38,411 nt of DNA from Pseudoalteromonas ostreae (GTDB taxonomy: Bacteria; Pseudomonadota; Gammaproteobacteria; Enterobacterales; Alteromonadaceae): the NCBI RefSeq assembly GCF_018069805.1, contig NZ_JAGPYN010000033.1, positions 1-38,411 on the forward strand, given 5' to 3'. Shown here piece after piece: positions 1 to 8,056 of this stretch. The notes below the pieces were generated by a model. The model was not told where the DNA came from, did not search any database, and worked only from the letters and a program-made list of their open reading frames with translations. The translations under genes were made by a program, and so were the position numbers. Each line of letters starts with the position of its first letter. Within the stretch, counting starts at the first letter, position 1.

Positions 1-1
1 G

Positions 2-340
2 GAATGCGTTTCGTTCAAATATTACTAACGTTAAGCATATGTGCTTTAGAGCATGGACAAATTTGATCACTAAATCAATAGGTTTGGTGTTAATAGTATA
101 CGATACTGTATTAGGGTCAATTAAACAATCACTACCAATAATAATTTCACCCTCACTAATGTGGGCATCTAAAATAGTATAGTTAATGTTTATAAAAGTA
201 CGATCACCAATTTGTACTTGACTGCCATAGTCACAATGAAAGCCTGCTTCAATAATTACTCCATCACCACAGTGTGAGGATAACTCTTTTATTCGCTTTA
301 AATTACCTTTACTCGGGATTTTATTAAATAAGCAGCAAAT
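2..340 (-). pseudogene. Remnant of maltose/galactoside O-acetyltransferase (Maa/LacA type)
   Basis: The minus strand is open for about 113 codons and reads like the middle of a left-handed beta-helix acetyltransferase. Recognisable pieces are LLFNKIPS, then VIIEAGFHCDYGSQVQIGD, INYTILDAH, and IIIGSDCLIDPNTVSYT, which follow Maa from about its residue 30 to 110. The N-terminus is missing: the frame meets a stop within the neighbouring glmS sequence and has no start. The last 25 or so residues no longer resemble the family, and the catalytic histidine and C-terminal coils are absent. It is therefore a fragment broken at both ends, joined head-to-head to the glmS fragment at about 325-340. Family assignment is from recalled motifs; the fragment status is plain from the sequence. 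Confidence 0.68.
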
Positions 341-742
341 TTCGTGCACAGCTCACTGTTTTTTGGCCGTGGCTCGCAATACCCAATCGCGATGGAAGGC
401 GCACTTAAGCTTAAAGAAATTTCATACATCCACGCTGAAGCATACGCAGTCGGCGAGCTCAAACATGGCCCATTAGCGCTTATTGATGCTGACATGCCAA
501 TTATTGTTGTAGCACCAAACAACGAATTGCTTGAAAAGCTTAAATCGAACGTAGAAGAAGTACGTGCGCGTGGTGGCATTATCTATGTATTCGCTGATAA
601 AGACTCACACTTTGCATCAGACGTAATTGCCCCTGTTGTATATACAATTCCGCTACAGTTACTTTCATACTACGTAGCGGTAATTAAAGGCACCGATGTT
701 GACCAACCACGTAATTTAGCAAAATTAGTAACTATTGATTAA
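338..742 (+). pseudogene. glmS: 3' fragment of glmS (glucosamine-6-phosphate synthase), copy A
   Basis: Intact GlmS (about 609 residues) makes glucosamine-6-phosphate from fructose-6-phosphate and glutamine. Here only the end of the sugar isomerase domain remains, with GRGSQYPIAMEGALKLKEIS, IHAEAYAVGELKHGPLAL and the C-terminal DVDQPRNLAK. A stop at 329-331 closes the frame upstream, and the glutaminase domain is absent. Compared with E. coli GlmS, about 13-14 codons are missing in frame between FADKDSHFASD and VIAPVVYT. The ending LVTID also differs from the usual SVTVE, which copy B keeps. It cannot be a working enzyme; GTG at 344 is only a nominal start. It is best read as a recombination or insertion scar next to the module that follows. 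Confidence 0.9.
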
Positions 743-800
743 AATCAATGAGTTAGTAATCACCTGTTAAAGATAAAAAGGCGCTCAACGCGCCTTTTTT
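651..800 (+). repeat. Direct repeat, glmS 3' end plus terminator, copy A
   Basis: These 150 bp (last 30 glmS codons, stop, spacer, terminator) align without gaps to 2825-2974. By hand count there are about 17 mismatches, roughly 89% identity. The two copies lie in the same orientation and enclose the minus-strand effector-like module. Confidence 0.9.
775..800 (+). terminator. Rho-independent terminator after glmS copy A
   Basis: A GGCGC/GCGCC stem (780-784 with 790-794) with a five-base loop, a preceding A-run and a following T-run (795-800). The A-tract and T-tract make it usable from both strands. It also directly follows the stop codon of the minus-strand gene ending at 799. Confidence 0.85.
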
Positions 801-1161
801 AATATGCGCGTTCCCCTAAGTCATAAGCAAAGTAGCCATAGGTCGCACAGATCATCATCATAACTAATGAGTAATGCATCACCCGAGCGAGTATAAGGTC
901 AATAGGGCGTGCGTGGCGAAGTATTGCTTCGTCGTTAACGATGGTTGCTTTGGCAGGTTTTTGACGACGAATTACTTTGCCATACATGCTCACTCTTATA
1001 CCAATACCTTTATCCCAAAGCGGCTCATGTATTCCTTCCTCGCGCATTTTCTTCTCAATATGCTTCATTGAAATGCGAGTGAAACACAAGGCTGAAATTA
1101 GGAATGTAACTATTGAAGGGCCAGCTAGTAGCCAGTAAAAACTCTCAGGTATGATAAACAT
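799..1161 (-). CDS. Small two-helix membrane protein, putative immunity protein, paralogue 2
   Basis: 120 residues with a hydrophobic stretch near residues 8-28 and another near 93-113, separated by a basic soluble loop carrying KHIEKKMREEGIHEPLWDKG. It is about 82% identical by eye (99 of 120) to the protein at 1256-1618. Most differences fall in the two hydrophobic segments; from the first helix to residue 92 there are only a handful. The 21 bases before its start resemble the last codons of the effector-like gene (reading A-D-I-S-W-F-stop), so it seems to have arisen by tandem duplication of the end of that gene plus its partner. I do not recognise the family. Immunity function is inferred from position, size, membrane character and duplication. 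The stop codon abuts the glmS terminator. Confidence 0.65.
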   Translation of the reverse strand: MFIIPESFYWLLAGPSIVTFLISALCFTRISMKHIEKKMREEGIHEPLWDKGIGIRVSMYGKVIRRQKPAKATIVNDEAILRHARPIDLILARVMHYSLVMMMICATYGYFAYDLGERAY

Positions 1162-1255
1162 CTAAAACCAACTTATATCAGCGTAAGGAGCATATATTAA
1201 GGTACAAGTGATTTTCTGTAGCATAAAACCTTTTGCCTATAATTGCGCCATGAAA

Positions 1256-1618
1256 TTAATAAGCGCGCTCACCTAAGTCATATGCAAAGTAACCATATAC
1301 AGCTAAGATCATCGTAATAGTAAAGGAGTAATGCATCACCCGAGCGAGTATGAGGTCAATAGGCCGTGCATGGCGAAGTATTGCTTCATCGTTAATGATA
1401 GTCGCTTTAGCAGGCTTTTGACGTCGAATTACTATTGCGTACATATTAATCCTGATACCTAGCCCTTTATCCCAAAGTGGCTCATGTATCCCTTCCTCAC
1501 GCATTTTTTTCTCAATATGCTTCATTGAAATGCGAGTGAAACATAAAGCTGAAATGAGAAAAGCAATTAAAGATGGTCCAGCTAAAATCCAGAAAATATT
1601 TTCAGGTATAACATACAT
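1256..1618 (-). CDS. Small two-helix membrane protein, putative immunity protein, paralogue 1
   Basis: 120 residues, same architecture as its neighbour: a short N-terminus, a transmembrane segment at about 8-28, a conserved basic loop (ISMKHIEKKMREEGIHEPLW, then AKATIINDEAILRHARPIDL), and a second hydrophobic segment near 93-113. Its ATG lies 3 bases after the frame-corrected stop of the effector-like gene, so the two are probably translationally coupled. A membrane protein coupled to a protein with a glycine-zipper hydrophobic tail fits an immunity protein that blocks a pore-forming or membrane-inserting toxin. That role is inference; no family was recognised. Confidence 0.68.
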   Translation of the reverse strand: MYVIPENIFWILAGPSLIAFLISALCFTRISMKHIEKKMREEGIHEPLWDKGLGIRINMYAIVIRRQKPAKATIINDEAILRHARPIDLILARVMHYSFTITMILAVYGYFAYDLGERAY

Positions 1619-1621
1619 AGT

Positions 1622-2751
1622 TTAAAACCAATTTATATCAGTACTAATGTCATAAATCAGCCCTGAAAAACCTTGCCCTAGAGCATCGCCAACTTTACCT
1701 GCGGCATAACCAGTAGCTAAACCTGCTCCAATTAATATAACCCATCCTACGGGACCCATAGCAATTGCTATTCCTACCCCCGCGGTTACGTGGCACCGCC
1801 AGCATAGGCTCCTGCTGCAGTACCTACACCAAACCCTGTCGTTTCAACAACTGCACGACGCTGCCAGTCTTTACCTGCTTTATAATCGTTATAAACACGT
1901 ATACCAGCATCAATCGCAATAACAAACTTTCCTGCAATATTAGAGCCTTGCTCTAATTTACGTAAATGTTGAATATTGGCAATAGATGTTAATTGCAGGG
2001 GAGCTGAACTTCTTGCACTTCTGGCTGTATCTATTCCTCGCTGCGCATTAGACCAGATATTACCCCTTGCAGATGCTTTCACTTTGCCTTTAAATTTAAC
2101 CATTTCTCTTTTAAATTCAGTGTTAAGTTCTAGATGGGCTTGCTTAGCTTTGTTACCTAGTTTGATTAATTCTAATTTAGGTAGCTTGTTTTGTGACGCT
2201 TTTCTAATTTCAATTAAGCTAGTTTGATACTTTAAAATAGCTTTTCCAAATGTACTTAATCTCACTTGGCTTGACTCTAAGGAAGTAAGTGCTGCGCCAG
2301 TGGCAGTTAAGGTATCAATATTCCTCCCAAGAACTTCTTGGCTCGTTAAACTTCTTACTTTATCAACATATGGAGATATTTCCGCATCGTATAGCGCTGC
2401 AATAGCCAAAGCATCCTCATCACCGAAGTTGTTTACTATAGTGCTGACATTTCTCTTAGTATGCTCAGGCCAAGACACTGTATTATCAAGTGCACAAGCT
2501 ATGTCAGGGCGAGAACGCCTGAAATCACTCATATCCCCAGATTGTGGAGATCTTAAAATGAACGGAGTTCCTTGAGGTATAAAGTTACCTATAATATGAG
2601 GGTTATCCTCTCTAAACCTTTTTAATTGATCTAAATCACTGCTGTTAAATGGTAAGCTTGCTCCGGCTTTTTGTATTAAAGCATAAGTCAAATTGAGACA
2701 TGATATTTCCTTGAATCTAAAATTAATCCATTCAATCAAAGAAAATAACAT
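1622..2751 (-). pseudogene. Frameshifted toxin-like protein with LysM-like start and glycine-zipper tail
   Basis: From ATG 2751 the frame runs 321 codons and stops at 1786 after ...GAYAGGAT. One base restored near 1786-1795 lets it continue with TAGVGIAIAMGPVGWVILIG and on to ...STDINWF, stopping at 1622 (about 376 residues). The span is 1130 bases, one short of a multiple of three. Near residues 23-67 there is a LysM/tail-protein-X-like pattern ending in NPHIIGNFIPQGTPFIL. The middle is charged and helical. The C-terminus is a Gly/Ala-rich hydrophobic hairpin like those of membrane-permeabilising effectors. The frame stays open upstream of ATG 2751 almost to the glmS junction, so a native N-terminus may have been lost. 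Effector function is inference, and a sequencing error could explain the shift. Confidence 0.6.
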
Positions 2752-2823
2752 ACTCGAATTAATAAGATCAAGAATATAAGCGCTCTTAATAAATACTTTA
2801 ATGTGGTATTCGTAACTAATCGC

Positions 2824-2916
2824 CCGTTACAGTTACTTTCATACTACGTAGCGGTAATTAAAGGCTCAGATGTTGACCAACCACGAAACTTAGCAAAATC
2901 GGTTACTGTTGAATGA
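2824..2916 (+). pseudogene. glmS: 3' tail of glmS, copy B
   Basis: The last 30 codons of glmS with stop TGA, reading PLQLLSYYVAVIKGSDVDQP and ending SVTVE. It starts abruptly at the junction with the effector-like module. Its ending matches the usual GlmS C-terminus better than copy A does, so it may be the resident chromosomal tail (inference). It is followed by its own terminator and then the esterase gene. Confidence 0.88.
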
Positions 2917-2974
2917 AATCAATAGGTTGGTAATTACCTGTTAAAGCTAAAAAGGCGCTCAATGCGCCTTTTTT
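2825..2974 (+). repeat. Direct repeat, glmS 3' end plus terminator, copy B
   Basis: Partner of 651-800, the same length with no gaps and about 17 mismatches. The distance between the equivalent ends of the two repeats is 2174 bp. Confidence 0.9.
2949..2974 (+). terminator. Rho-independent terminator after glmS copy B
   Basis: GGCGC/GCGCC stem (2954-2958 with 2964-2968), A-run before and T-run after (2969-2974). It is the same structure as 775-800 with one loop change. Confidence 0.85.
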
Positions 2975-3027
2975 GTGCCTGAAAGTCTGTTAGCTTAAGT
3001 AACTCATTATTCTCTAAGGGATTAGTC

Positions 3028-4219
3028 ATGCGTTTATTTACCGCTCTGTGTTTTGTTAGTTTTTATATTTTTAGTTCACAAAGTGTCTTTGCACAATCTG
3101 GCACTAAACAGCAAAGTGCAGATTACTCTGTGCACACGCATACTATTAAGTCGGCTGTTTTAAACGAACAGCGCACAGTTGTCGTTCAATTACCTAAAAG
3201 CTACCAAACTAACCCCAATAAAGTTTACCCTGTGATATATCGCTTAGATGGGGCGGGTAATATACCGCTTGCTACTGCTATCATTGAGCGTTTACAAAAT
3301 GATAATCGTGCGCCAGAGGTAATTATTGTCGCTATTGAAAGCACTAATCGACTCAGAGATTTTTATCCTACAGTGAATAAAGAGCCACAAGGGCCTGTCG
3401 GTGAAGGGGGCGGTGCTGATAAGTTTTTAGCGTTCTTTGAACAAGAGCTTATTCCTTTAGTAAATAAGAACTATCGCACGCATGACTATAAGGTTATTGC
3501 GGGTGCCTCTGCGGGTGGTGTATTTGCATTATATACTTTGCAGGCCAAGCCTACATTATTTCAAGCGCATATTGCGTATAGCCCTGCGGTTTGGTGGAAC
3601 TATGGCGCAATGGTAAAAAGTACAAAATCGTTTTTAGCTAAAAGCAAAAAGCAAAGAGCTTAACAATTACGTTTACCTCAATATCGGCGAAGAAGCCGGC
3701 ATAATGCGTGAAAGGTACGATGAATTACAGCAATCACTGCAATCGCATAAAGCGCGAGGGTTACGCTTTTTTAGTGATGCGTTTGCTGGCATCTCGCATA
3801 ACCTAACTTCCGTTGCTGGGGCATTTAATACTTATTACAGCTTATTTTTACCTAAACAAATGCCTATAAGTGCTTTAACTGATGATGTAGCCTCTATTGA
3901 TGCTTATTACCAAAACTTATCTCAACAATGGAGCGAACAGATATCTCCACCAGACCGTGCTGTTAGATCACTCGGTTATAACTTAACGGGCAGCAAGCAG
4001 TTTACCCGTGCAATTGAGGTGTTTAAGTACAATTTAAAAAATCATCCTAAATCAGTCGATGCGTTTTCTGCCTTATCTTATGGCTATGAAATGCAAGGTG
4101 ACACTCGTCAAGCACTTGAACAGATGGGATCTGCTTTAGCGATTGCTGATGACTCATATCCTTACATAAATTACTTAAGAGAAACAAAAGCTAGGTTGCA
4201 AACACAGGTAGATAAATAA
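3028..4219 (+). pseudogene. Secreted alpha/beta-hydrolase esterase with C-terminal TPR, frameshifted
   Basis: The first part (3028-3663) has a signal peptide (LFTALCFVSFYIFSSQSVFA) and an esterase-D/IroE-like fold, with a Y-P-V-I-Y-R-L-D-G strand and the nucleophile motif GASAGG near residue 160. It stops after an A-rich stretch, ...KSKKQRA. The next frame resumes the same protein with NNYVYLNIGEEAGIM. That part holds FAGISHNLTSV, the likely catalytic-histidine region, and a TPR-like helical end (ALSYGYEMQGDTRQALEQMG), stopping at 4219. The full span is 1192 bases, one more than 397 codons, so a single extra base near 3640-3660 (probably an A) explains the break. The shift separates catalytic Ser from His, so the product should be dead unless frameshifting occurs or the base is a sequencing error. 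Confidence 0.8.
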
Positions 4220-4223
4220 GATT

Positions 4224-4253
4224 AATGCCACTCACTTTTTAGTGAATGGCATT
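4224..4253. terminator. Hairpin between convergent genes
   Basis: AATGCCACTCACT pairs with AGTGAATGGCATT (one mismatch or wobble) around a four-T loop. It lies between the esterase and the oppositely oriented MATE gene and could end transcription from both sides. There is no strong T-run. Confidence 0.5.
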
Positions 4254-4296
4254 ATCATGGGCTTTAAGCGTCCGGGATTTTAAACAGCTGCTTTTG

Positions 4297-5688
4297 TTAT
4301 GGCAGGACTTCCTCTGTGCCTAAGTTACTATCTGGTTGTTGTTCTTCATGTTGAGCTGATGTGAGTGCACGCTTAAGCCATAGCAGCCCAAATAAAGACG
4401 CAATAACACTACCAACAACAATCGCTATCCAAACGGTCCAAATTTCTAACGCGAATACGTTAATGCTAATAACGCTAATGGCGAGAGCAATGCCGATTCT
4501 TGCAAATGTAATCCAAAAACCTGGCCATGATTTTCCTATGCCTTGAAAAATACTCGCTTCAATGAAAGCAACAGCAAAAAAGAGATAGCCTAATGGCACG
4601 ATGCGAAAGTATTGCAGGGCATATTCTGTGACAAGTGGATCAACTGTAAAAATGCCTACAATATAAGGAGCAAAAATTAACACTAGTAAACTAAACAGTA
4701 ATGCAGAGCCTGAGCCATACCATACAGACACATTTAAAACTGCACGAACCCTATCATGATTACCTGCTCCGATATTTTGCCCAATCATCGACATTGCAGC
4801 AAAACCAAAGCCAATAGCGGGAATAAAGGCAAAAAACTCTATTCTAAAACCGATAGCAAAAGCGGCGGCCCCAGCTTCTAAAAAAGTGGCTGAAACAAGA
4901 AACATTAATGCAGAAAAACCCAGTGGATTAAGTACTTGGTTGAGCGATGCGGGTAAGCCAATATCGATGACTTTTTTTACCGACGACCAACTTAGTTGTA
5001 AATACTTTAGGTGTAGCGGCACCATCATGGTCGGTTTCATCAATAACCTTAAAGCTAGTACAATAAAAACTGCTTGAGAGATCAAGGTTGCATACGCGGC
5101 ACCAGCAATACCCAAGGCAGGGAAACCTGCATAGCCAAAAATAAAAATGGGATCAAGCACCATATTAGTCATAGTGGAAAGGGCGAAGAGTTTAGTCATG
5201 GTAAAATTATCGCCCTGAGCATTATAAGAAATCGAGATCATCATCATTAAAAATGTCAGTACCGAACCCGCAGTAATGACAGTGAAATAAGGGGTTGCTA
5301 GCGGTAATATGTCGCCAACTGCGCCAGAAATAATCAGAAATTCATTACGGAAACTATAAATGAAAAGGGTAAAAAGTAGTGCCGCAATAATGGTTAATAG
5401 AAAGCCTTGACCGAGCACCCGCTCAGCGATGGCTATTTTCTTTGCGCCAATATTTTGCCCAACTAAAACAGAAGTGCCAACAGAGATACCCATTGCCAAA
5501 CTGATCATAATAAATAAAATTATTTGTGAAATTGATACAGCGGCAATGGCAGAAGCTGAAATTTTCGCAACCCAAAATGCATCCACTAAGTTGTAGAGGG
5601 AATGAAAAAACATTGAGAGCATCATAGGCCACGCCAAAGACCATAATTGCTTTGGAATAGGGCCACTTGTTAAGTTTTGTCCTTGCAT
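4297..5688 (-). CDS. MATE family multidrug/cation antiporter
   Basis: 463 residues, the usual MATE length, with about twelve hydrophobic segments in two similar halves. It starts MQGQNLTSGPIPKQLWSLAW and carries the family's GQNIGA signature twice (first half near residue 77, second half near 305). MATE proteins sit in the inner membrane and export drugs or cationic organics in exchange for Na+ or H+. The C-terminal 20 residues are hydrophilic. It is transcribed alone, convergent with the esterase. The exact substrate cannot be read from the sequence. Confidence 0.92.
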   Translation of the reverse strand: MQGQNLTSGPIPKQLWSLAWPMMLSMFFHSLYNLVDAFWVAKISASAIAAVSISQIILFIMISLAMGISVGTSVLVGQNIGAKKIAIAERVLGQGFLLTIIAALLFTLFIYSFRNEFLIISGAVGDILPLATPYFTVITAGSVLTFLMMMISISYNAQGDNFTMTKLFALSTMTNMVLDPIFIFGYAGFPALGIAGAAYATLISQAVFIVLALRLLMKPTMMVPLHLKYLQLSWSSVKKVIDIGLPASLNQVLNPLGFSALMFLVSATFLEAGAAAFAIGFRIEFFAFIPAIGFGFAAMSMIGQNIGAGNHDRVRAVLNVSVWYGSGSALLFSLLVLIFAPYIVGIFTVDPLVTEYALQYFRIVPLGYLFFAVAFIEASIFQGIGKSWPGFWITFARIGIALAISVISINVFALEIWTVWIAIVVGSVIASLFGLLWLKRALTSAQHEEQQPDSNLGTEEVLP

Positions 5689-5971
5689 TGTTTAATCTTC
5701 CTTAATTTAAATAATAATAGAAGTTCTACTTAGTCGTATGAGCAAGCACACAATCGACAAATCACAACACTTACGGCGATAATTTTTATTGTGCGTTTAG
5801 TTAAAGCATTGTATCCAATATTATCCTCATTGTCTTATTTGGGGGCGATATATATGGCGATGCAAGTCAATAAAAGTGTTTTATCTCGGTACCTAAAATA
5901 AGTCCTAAACTAATAAGTAAGTCAGCCGATACAGAAATACTTGAATGCAGAACAATTAAAAAGGAACTTTT

Positions 5972-6574
5972 ATGACTATTAACTTTAATATCCATCAAGC
6001 GGTAAGTCTTACTACTATAAATCAGCCCAAAACGCCGATAGCTCCTCAGCAGCAAGTGACTGATGCTAAAAAAGAGGTAGAGGCAGAACCAGAAGCGATT
6101 GCTGCATTTACCGGCGGAGCGCAAAAAAGTTCACCCTATAGTGCGCTGCTTAATCCTGAAGGCTTTGATTTTAGTAATATGTCGATCAATGAATTCAAAG
6201 GGATAGTTGATGCGGTGAGAAAACTTGAGTCGGACACACAAAGAGCAAGCGGTAACACAGAAAGCCTCAGAGGAACATTTTGGGATGATGTTATGGGTGT
6301 AAAGGGCTCTCTTGAAGGGATCAACTTCCAGAACAGAGGTTTTTCTTCAAGTGATAAAATCGATATAACAGCATTTTTTGAATTTGGTGTTAAGGAAGCA
6401 CAACAAATGCGAAAAGAGCACCCTCGCTCTTTTAGTAAAGTTGTTGGATATGCGCGGTCTTCTTTGTCAACGGTAGAAAAATTAACCTCAGAATCTTTTA
6501 TTAAAGAATATCAAGCAAAGGCCGTTGAGTTCTTAAAAAGCCAAGATACCCCATTGATAAAAACACAGGCCTAG
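5972..6574 (+). CDS. Orphan 200-residue soluble protein
   Basis: I do not recognise this protein. ATG 5972 follows a good ribosome site (AAGGAAC, about 7 bases away). It has no signal peptide or transmembrane segment. The first 65 residues are low-complexity (Pro, Gln, Glu, Ala rich) and probably disordered. A more ordered part follows, with MSINEFKGIVDAVRKLES, FWDDVMGVKGSLEGINFQN and a helical end. Its N-terminus (MTINFNIHQA) is similar in style to the orphan at 27537-27953. Both neighbours have their own functions, so it is probably a single-gene unit. The 283 bp upstream hold no other supported gene. Confidence 0.7.
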   Translation: MTINFNIHQAVSLTTINQPKTPIAPQQQVTDAKKEVEAEPEAIAAFTGGAQKSSPYSALLNPEGFDFSNMSINEFKGIVDAVRKLESDTQRASGNTESLRGTFWDDVMGVKGSLEGINFQNRGFSSSDKIDITAFFEFGVKEAQQMRKEHPRSFSKVVGYARSSLSTVEKLTSESFIKEYQAKAVEFLKSQDTPLIKTQA

Positions 6575-6733
6575 TTAAACCTGCGCATCAATAGATTAAT
6601 TTTCGCGGTATTCGTAGCGCACTCCACCACGCGTGCCATTACCTAAAACACATTAAAATCACTAATCTCTACTTAACGGGCAATAAATACGCTAAAATTG
6701 CAGGCTATTTTTAGTAATGAGCCCGCACTTTTT

Positions 6734-8041
6734 ATGACCTCAGCCGCAAATCCTAGTAATTTCAACGAACTTGGCCTTATTCCAGAGCTATTAGCTCGAT
6801 TGTCTGATCTTGAATACACGCAACCTACGCCGATTCAGGCTCAAGCAATTCCAAGTATCTTGGCGGGCAGTGACTTAATTGCAGGGGCAAACACTGGCTC
6901 TGGTAAAACGGCGACCTTTGCATTACCGATACTACAAGCGCTGTTTTTAGCACAAAATGCTAAAAAAACGGCTAGCAAAGGTAATTTTGTTTCAGGGCTT
7001 ATTTTAGTACCTACACGTGAGCTGGCAACGCAAGTGGCTGATAGCGTTAAATCGTATTCTGCAAATTTTAATGGCGCGATTAAAACCGTGGCGGTATTTG
7101 GTGGTGTGTCGGTTAATACGCAAATGCAGGCACTTCGTGGTGGTGCTGATATTATTGTGGCAACACCAGGTCGTTTACTCGATTTAATCTCAAGTAATGC
7201 CATTAAGCTGGATAAAGTTTCAACCTTAGTGCTTGACGAAGCTGACCGCATGTTAAGCCTTGGCTTTACTGAAGAGCTGGCTGAGCTGTTAGCGTTAATG
7301 CCGGCTAAAAAGCAAACTATGTTGTTCTCGGCAACCTTCCCTGAGCAAGTAACGCTATTAACGCAAGAGCTGTTAAACGACCCGGTTGAAATACAAGTAC
7401 AAAGTAAAGACGAAAGCACCTTAGTACAGCGTGTATTTACGGTTAATAAAGGTGAAAAAACCACGGTTTTAGCGCACTTAATTAAAGCGCATCAATGGCG
7501 CCAAGCACTGATTTTTGTCAACGCCAAAAAAGATTGTGAGCACTTAGCCAGCAAGCTTGAAAAACGTGGCGTTAACGCGCAAGTATTCCATGGGGATAAA
7601 GGCCAAAGTGAACGTACCCGGGTAATCGAAAAGTTTAAAAATGGCGAAATAGAAGTACTAATTGCCACGGATATTGCCGCCCGTGGTTTAGACATTGCCA
7701 AACTGCCTGTAGTGATTAACTTTAACTTACCACGCAGCCCTGCTGATTACATGCATCGTATTGGCCGAAGCGGCCGTGCTGGTGAAGTAGGTTTAGCGTT
7801 ATCACTGATTGATTATGAAGACTTTCATCACTTTAAAATTATCGAAAAGAAAAACAAACTACGTTTAGAGCGCGAAGAGGTAGCAGGCTTTGCCGTAAAC
7901 CAAGCCAACCTTGATGCCGCACAGGCGCTTAAAAACGACAAGCCAATGGCAAAACCTGAAGGCACTGGTAAGAAAAAGAAGAAAAACAAAGTCAACCAAG
8001 AAGATGACGTATGGAGCGGCTGGCGGGGTAAAGGTAAGTAA
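6734..8041 (+). CDS. rhlE: DEAD-box ATP-dependent RNA helicase RhlE
   Basis: 435 residues from ATG 6734 (MTSAANPSNF); an in-frame TTG at 6698 would add 12 residues not expected in the family. All core motifs are present: Q-motif around PTPIQAQAIP, Walker A ANTGSGKT near residue 55, PTREL, TPGR, DEAD near 168, SAT, then ARGLD and HRIGRSGRAG in the second RecA domain. The C-terminus is a short lysine-rich tail (KKKKKNK), a likely RNA-binding extension. RhlE-type helicases remodel structured RNA in ribosome assembly, RNA decay and cold adaptation. It is probably monocistronic. Confidence 0.92.
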   Translation: MTSAANPSNFNELGLIPELLARLSDLEYTQPTPIQAQAIPSILAGSDLIAGANTGSGKTATFALPILQALFLAQNAKKTASKGNFVSGLILVPTRELATQVADSVKSYSANFNGAIKTVAVFGGVSVNTQMQALRGGADIIVATPGRLLDLISSNAIKLDKVSTLVLDEADRMLSLGFTEELAELLALMPAKKQTMLFSATFPEQVTLLTQELLNDPVEIQVQSKDESTLVQRVFTVNKGEKTTVLAHLIKAHQWRQALIFVNAKKDCEHLASKLEKRGVNAQVFHGDKGQSERTRVIEKFKNGEIEVLIATDIAARGLDIAKLPVVINFNLPRSPADYMHRIGRSGRAGEVGLALSLIDYEDFHHFKIIEKKNKLRLEREEVAGFAVNQANLDAAQALKNDKPMAKPEGTGKKKKKNKVNQEDDVWSGWRGKGK

Positions 8042-8056
8042 TGCCAAAATAGTTAA

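Noticed and set aside
298..579. Open frame on the minus strand opposite glmS fragment A
   Set aside because: It is the antisense shadow of conserved glmS codons and has no family features.
1765..2575. Plus-strand open frames opposite the effector-like gene
   Set aside because: The minus-strand protein is coherent and coupled to the next gene; the plus-strand frames are fragmentary shadows.
3600..3710. Programmed ribosomal frameshift in the esterase
   Set aside because: The A-rich run could allow slipping, but there is no stimulatory structure I can see, and a simple indel explains the break.
6841..7464. Long minus-strand open frame within rhlE
   Set aside because: Shadow of the helicase; all helicase motifs are on the plus strand.
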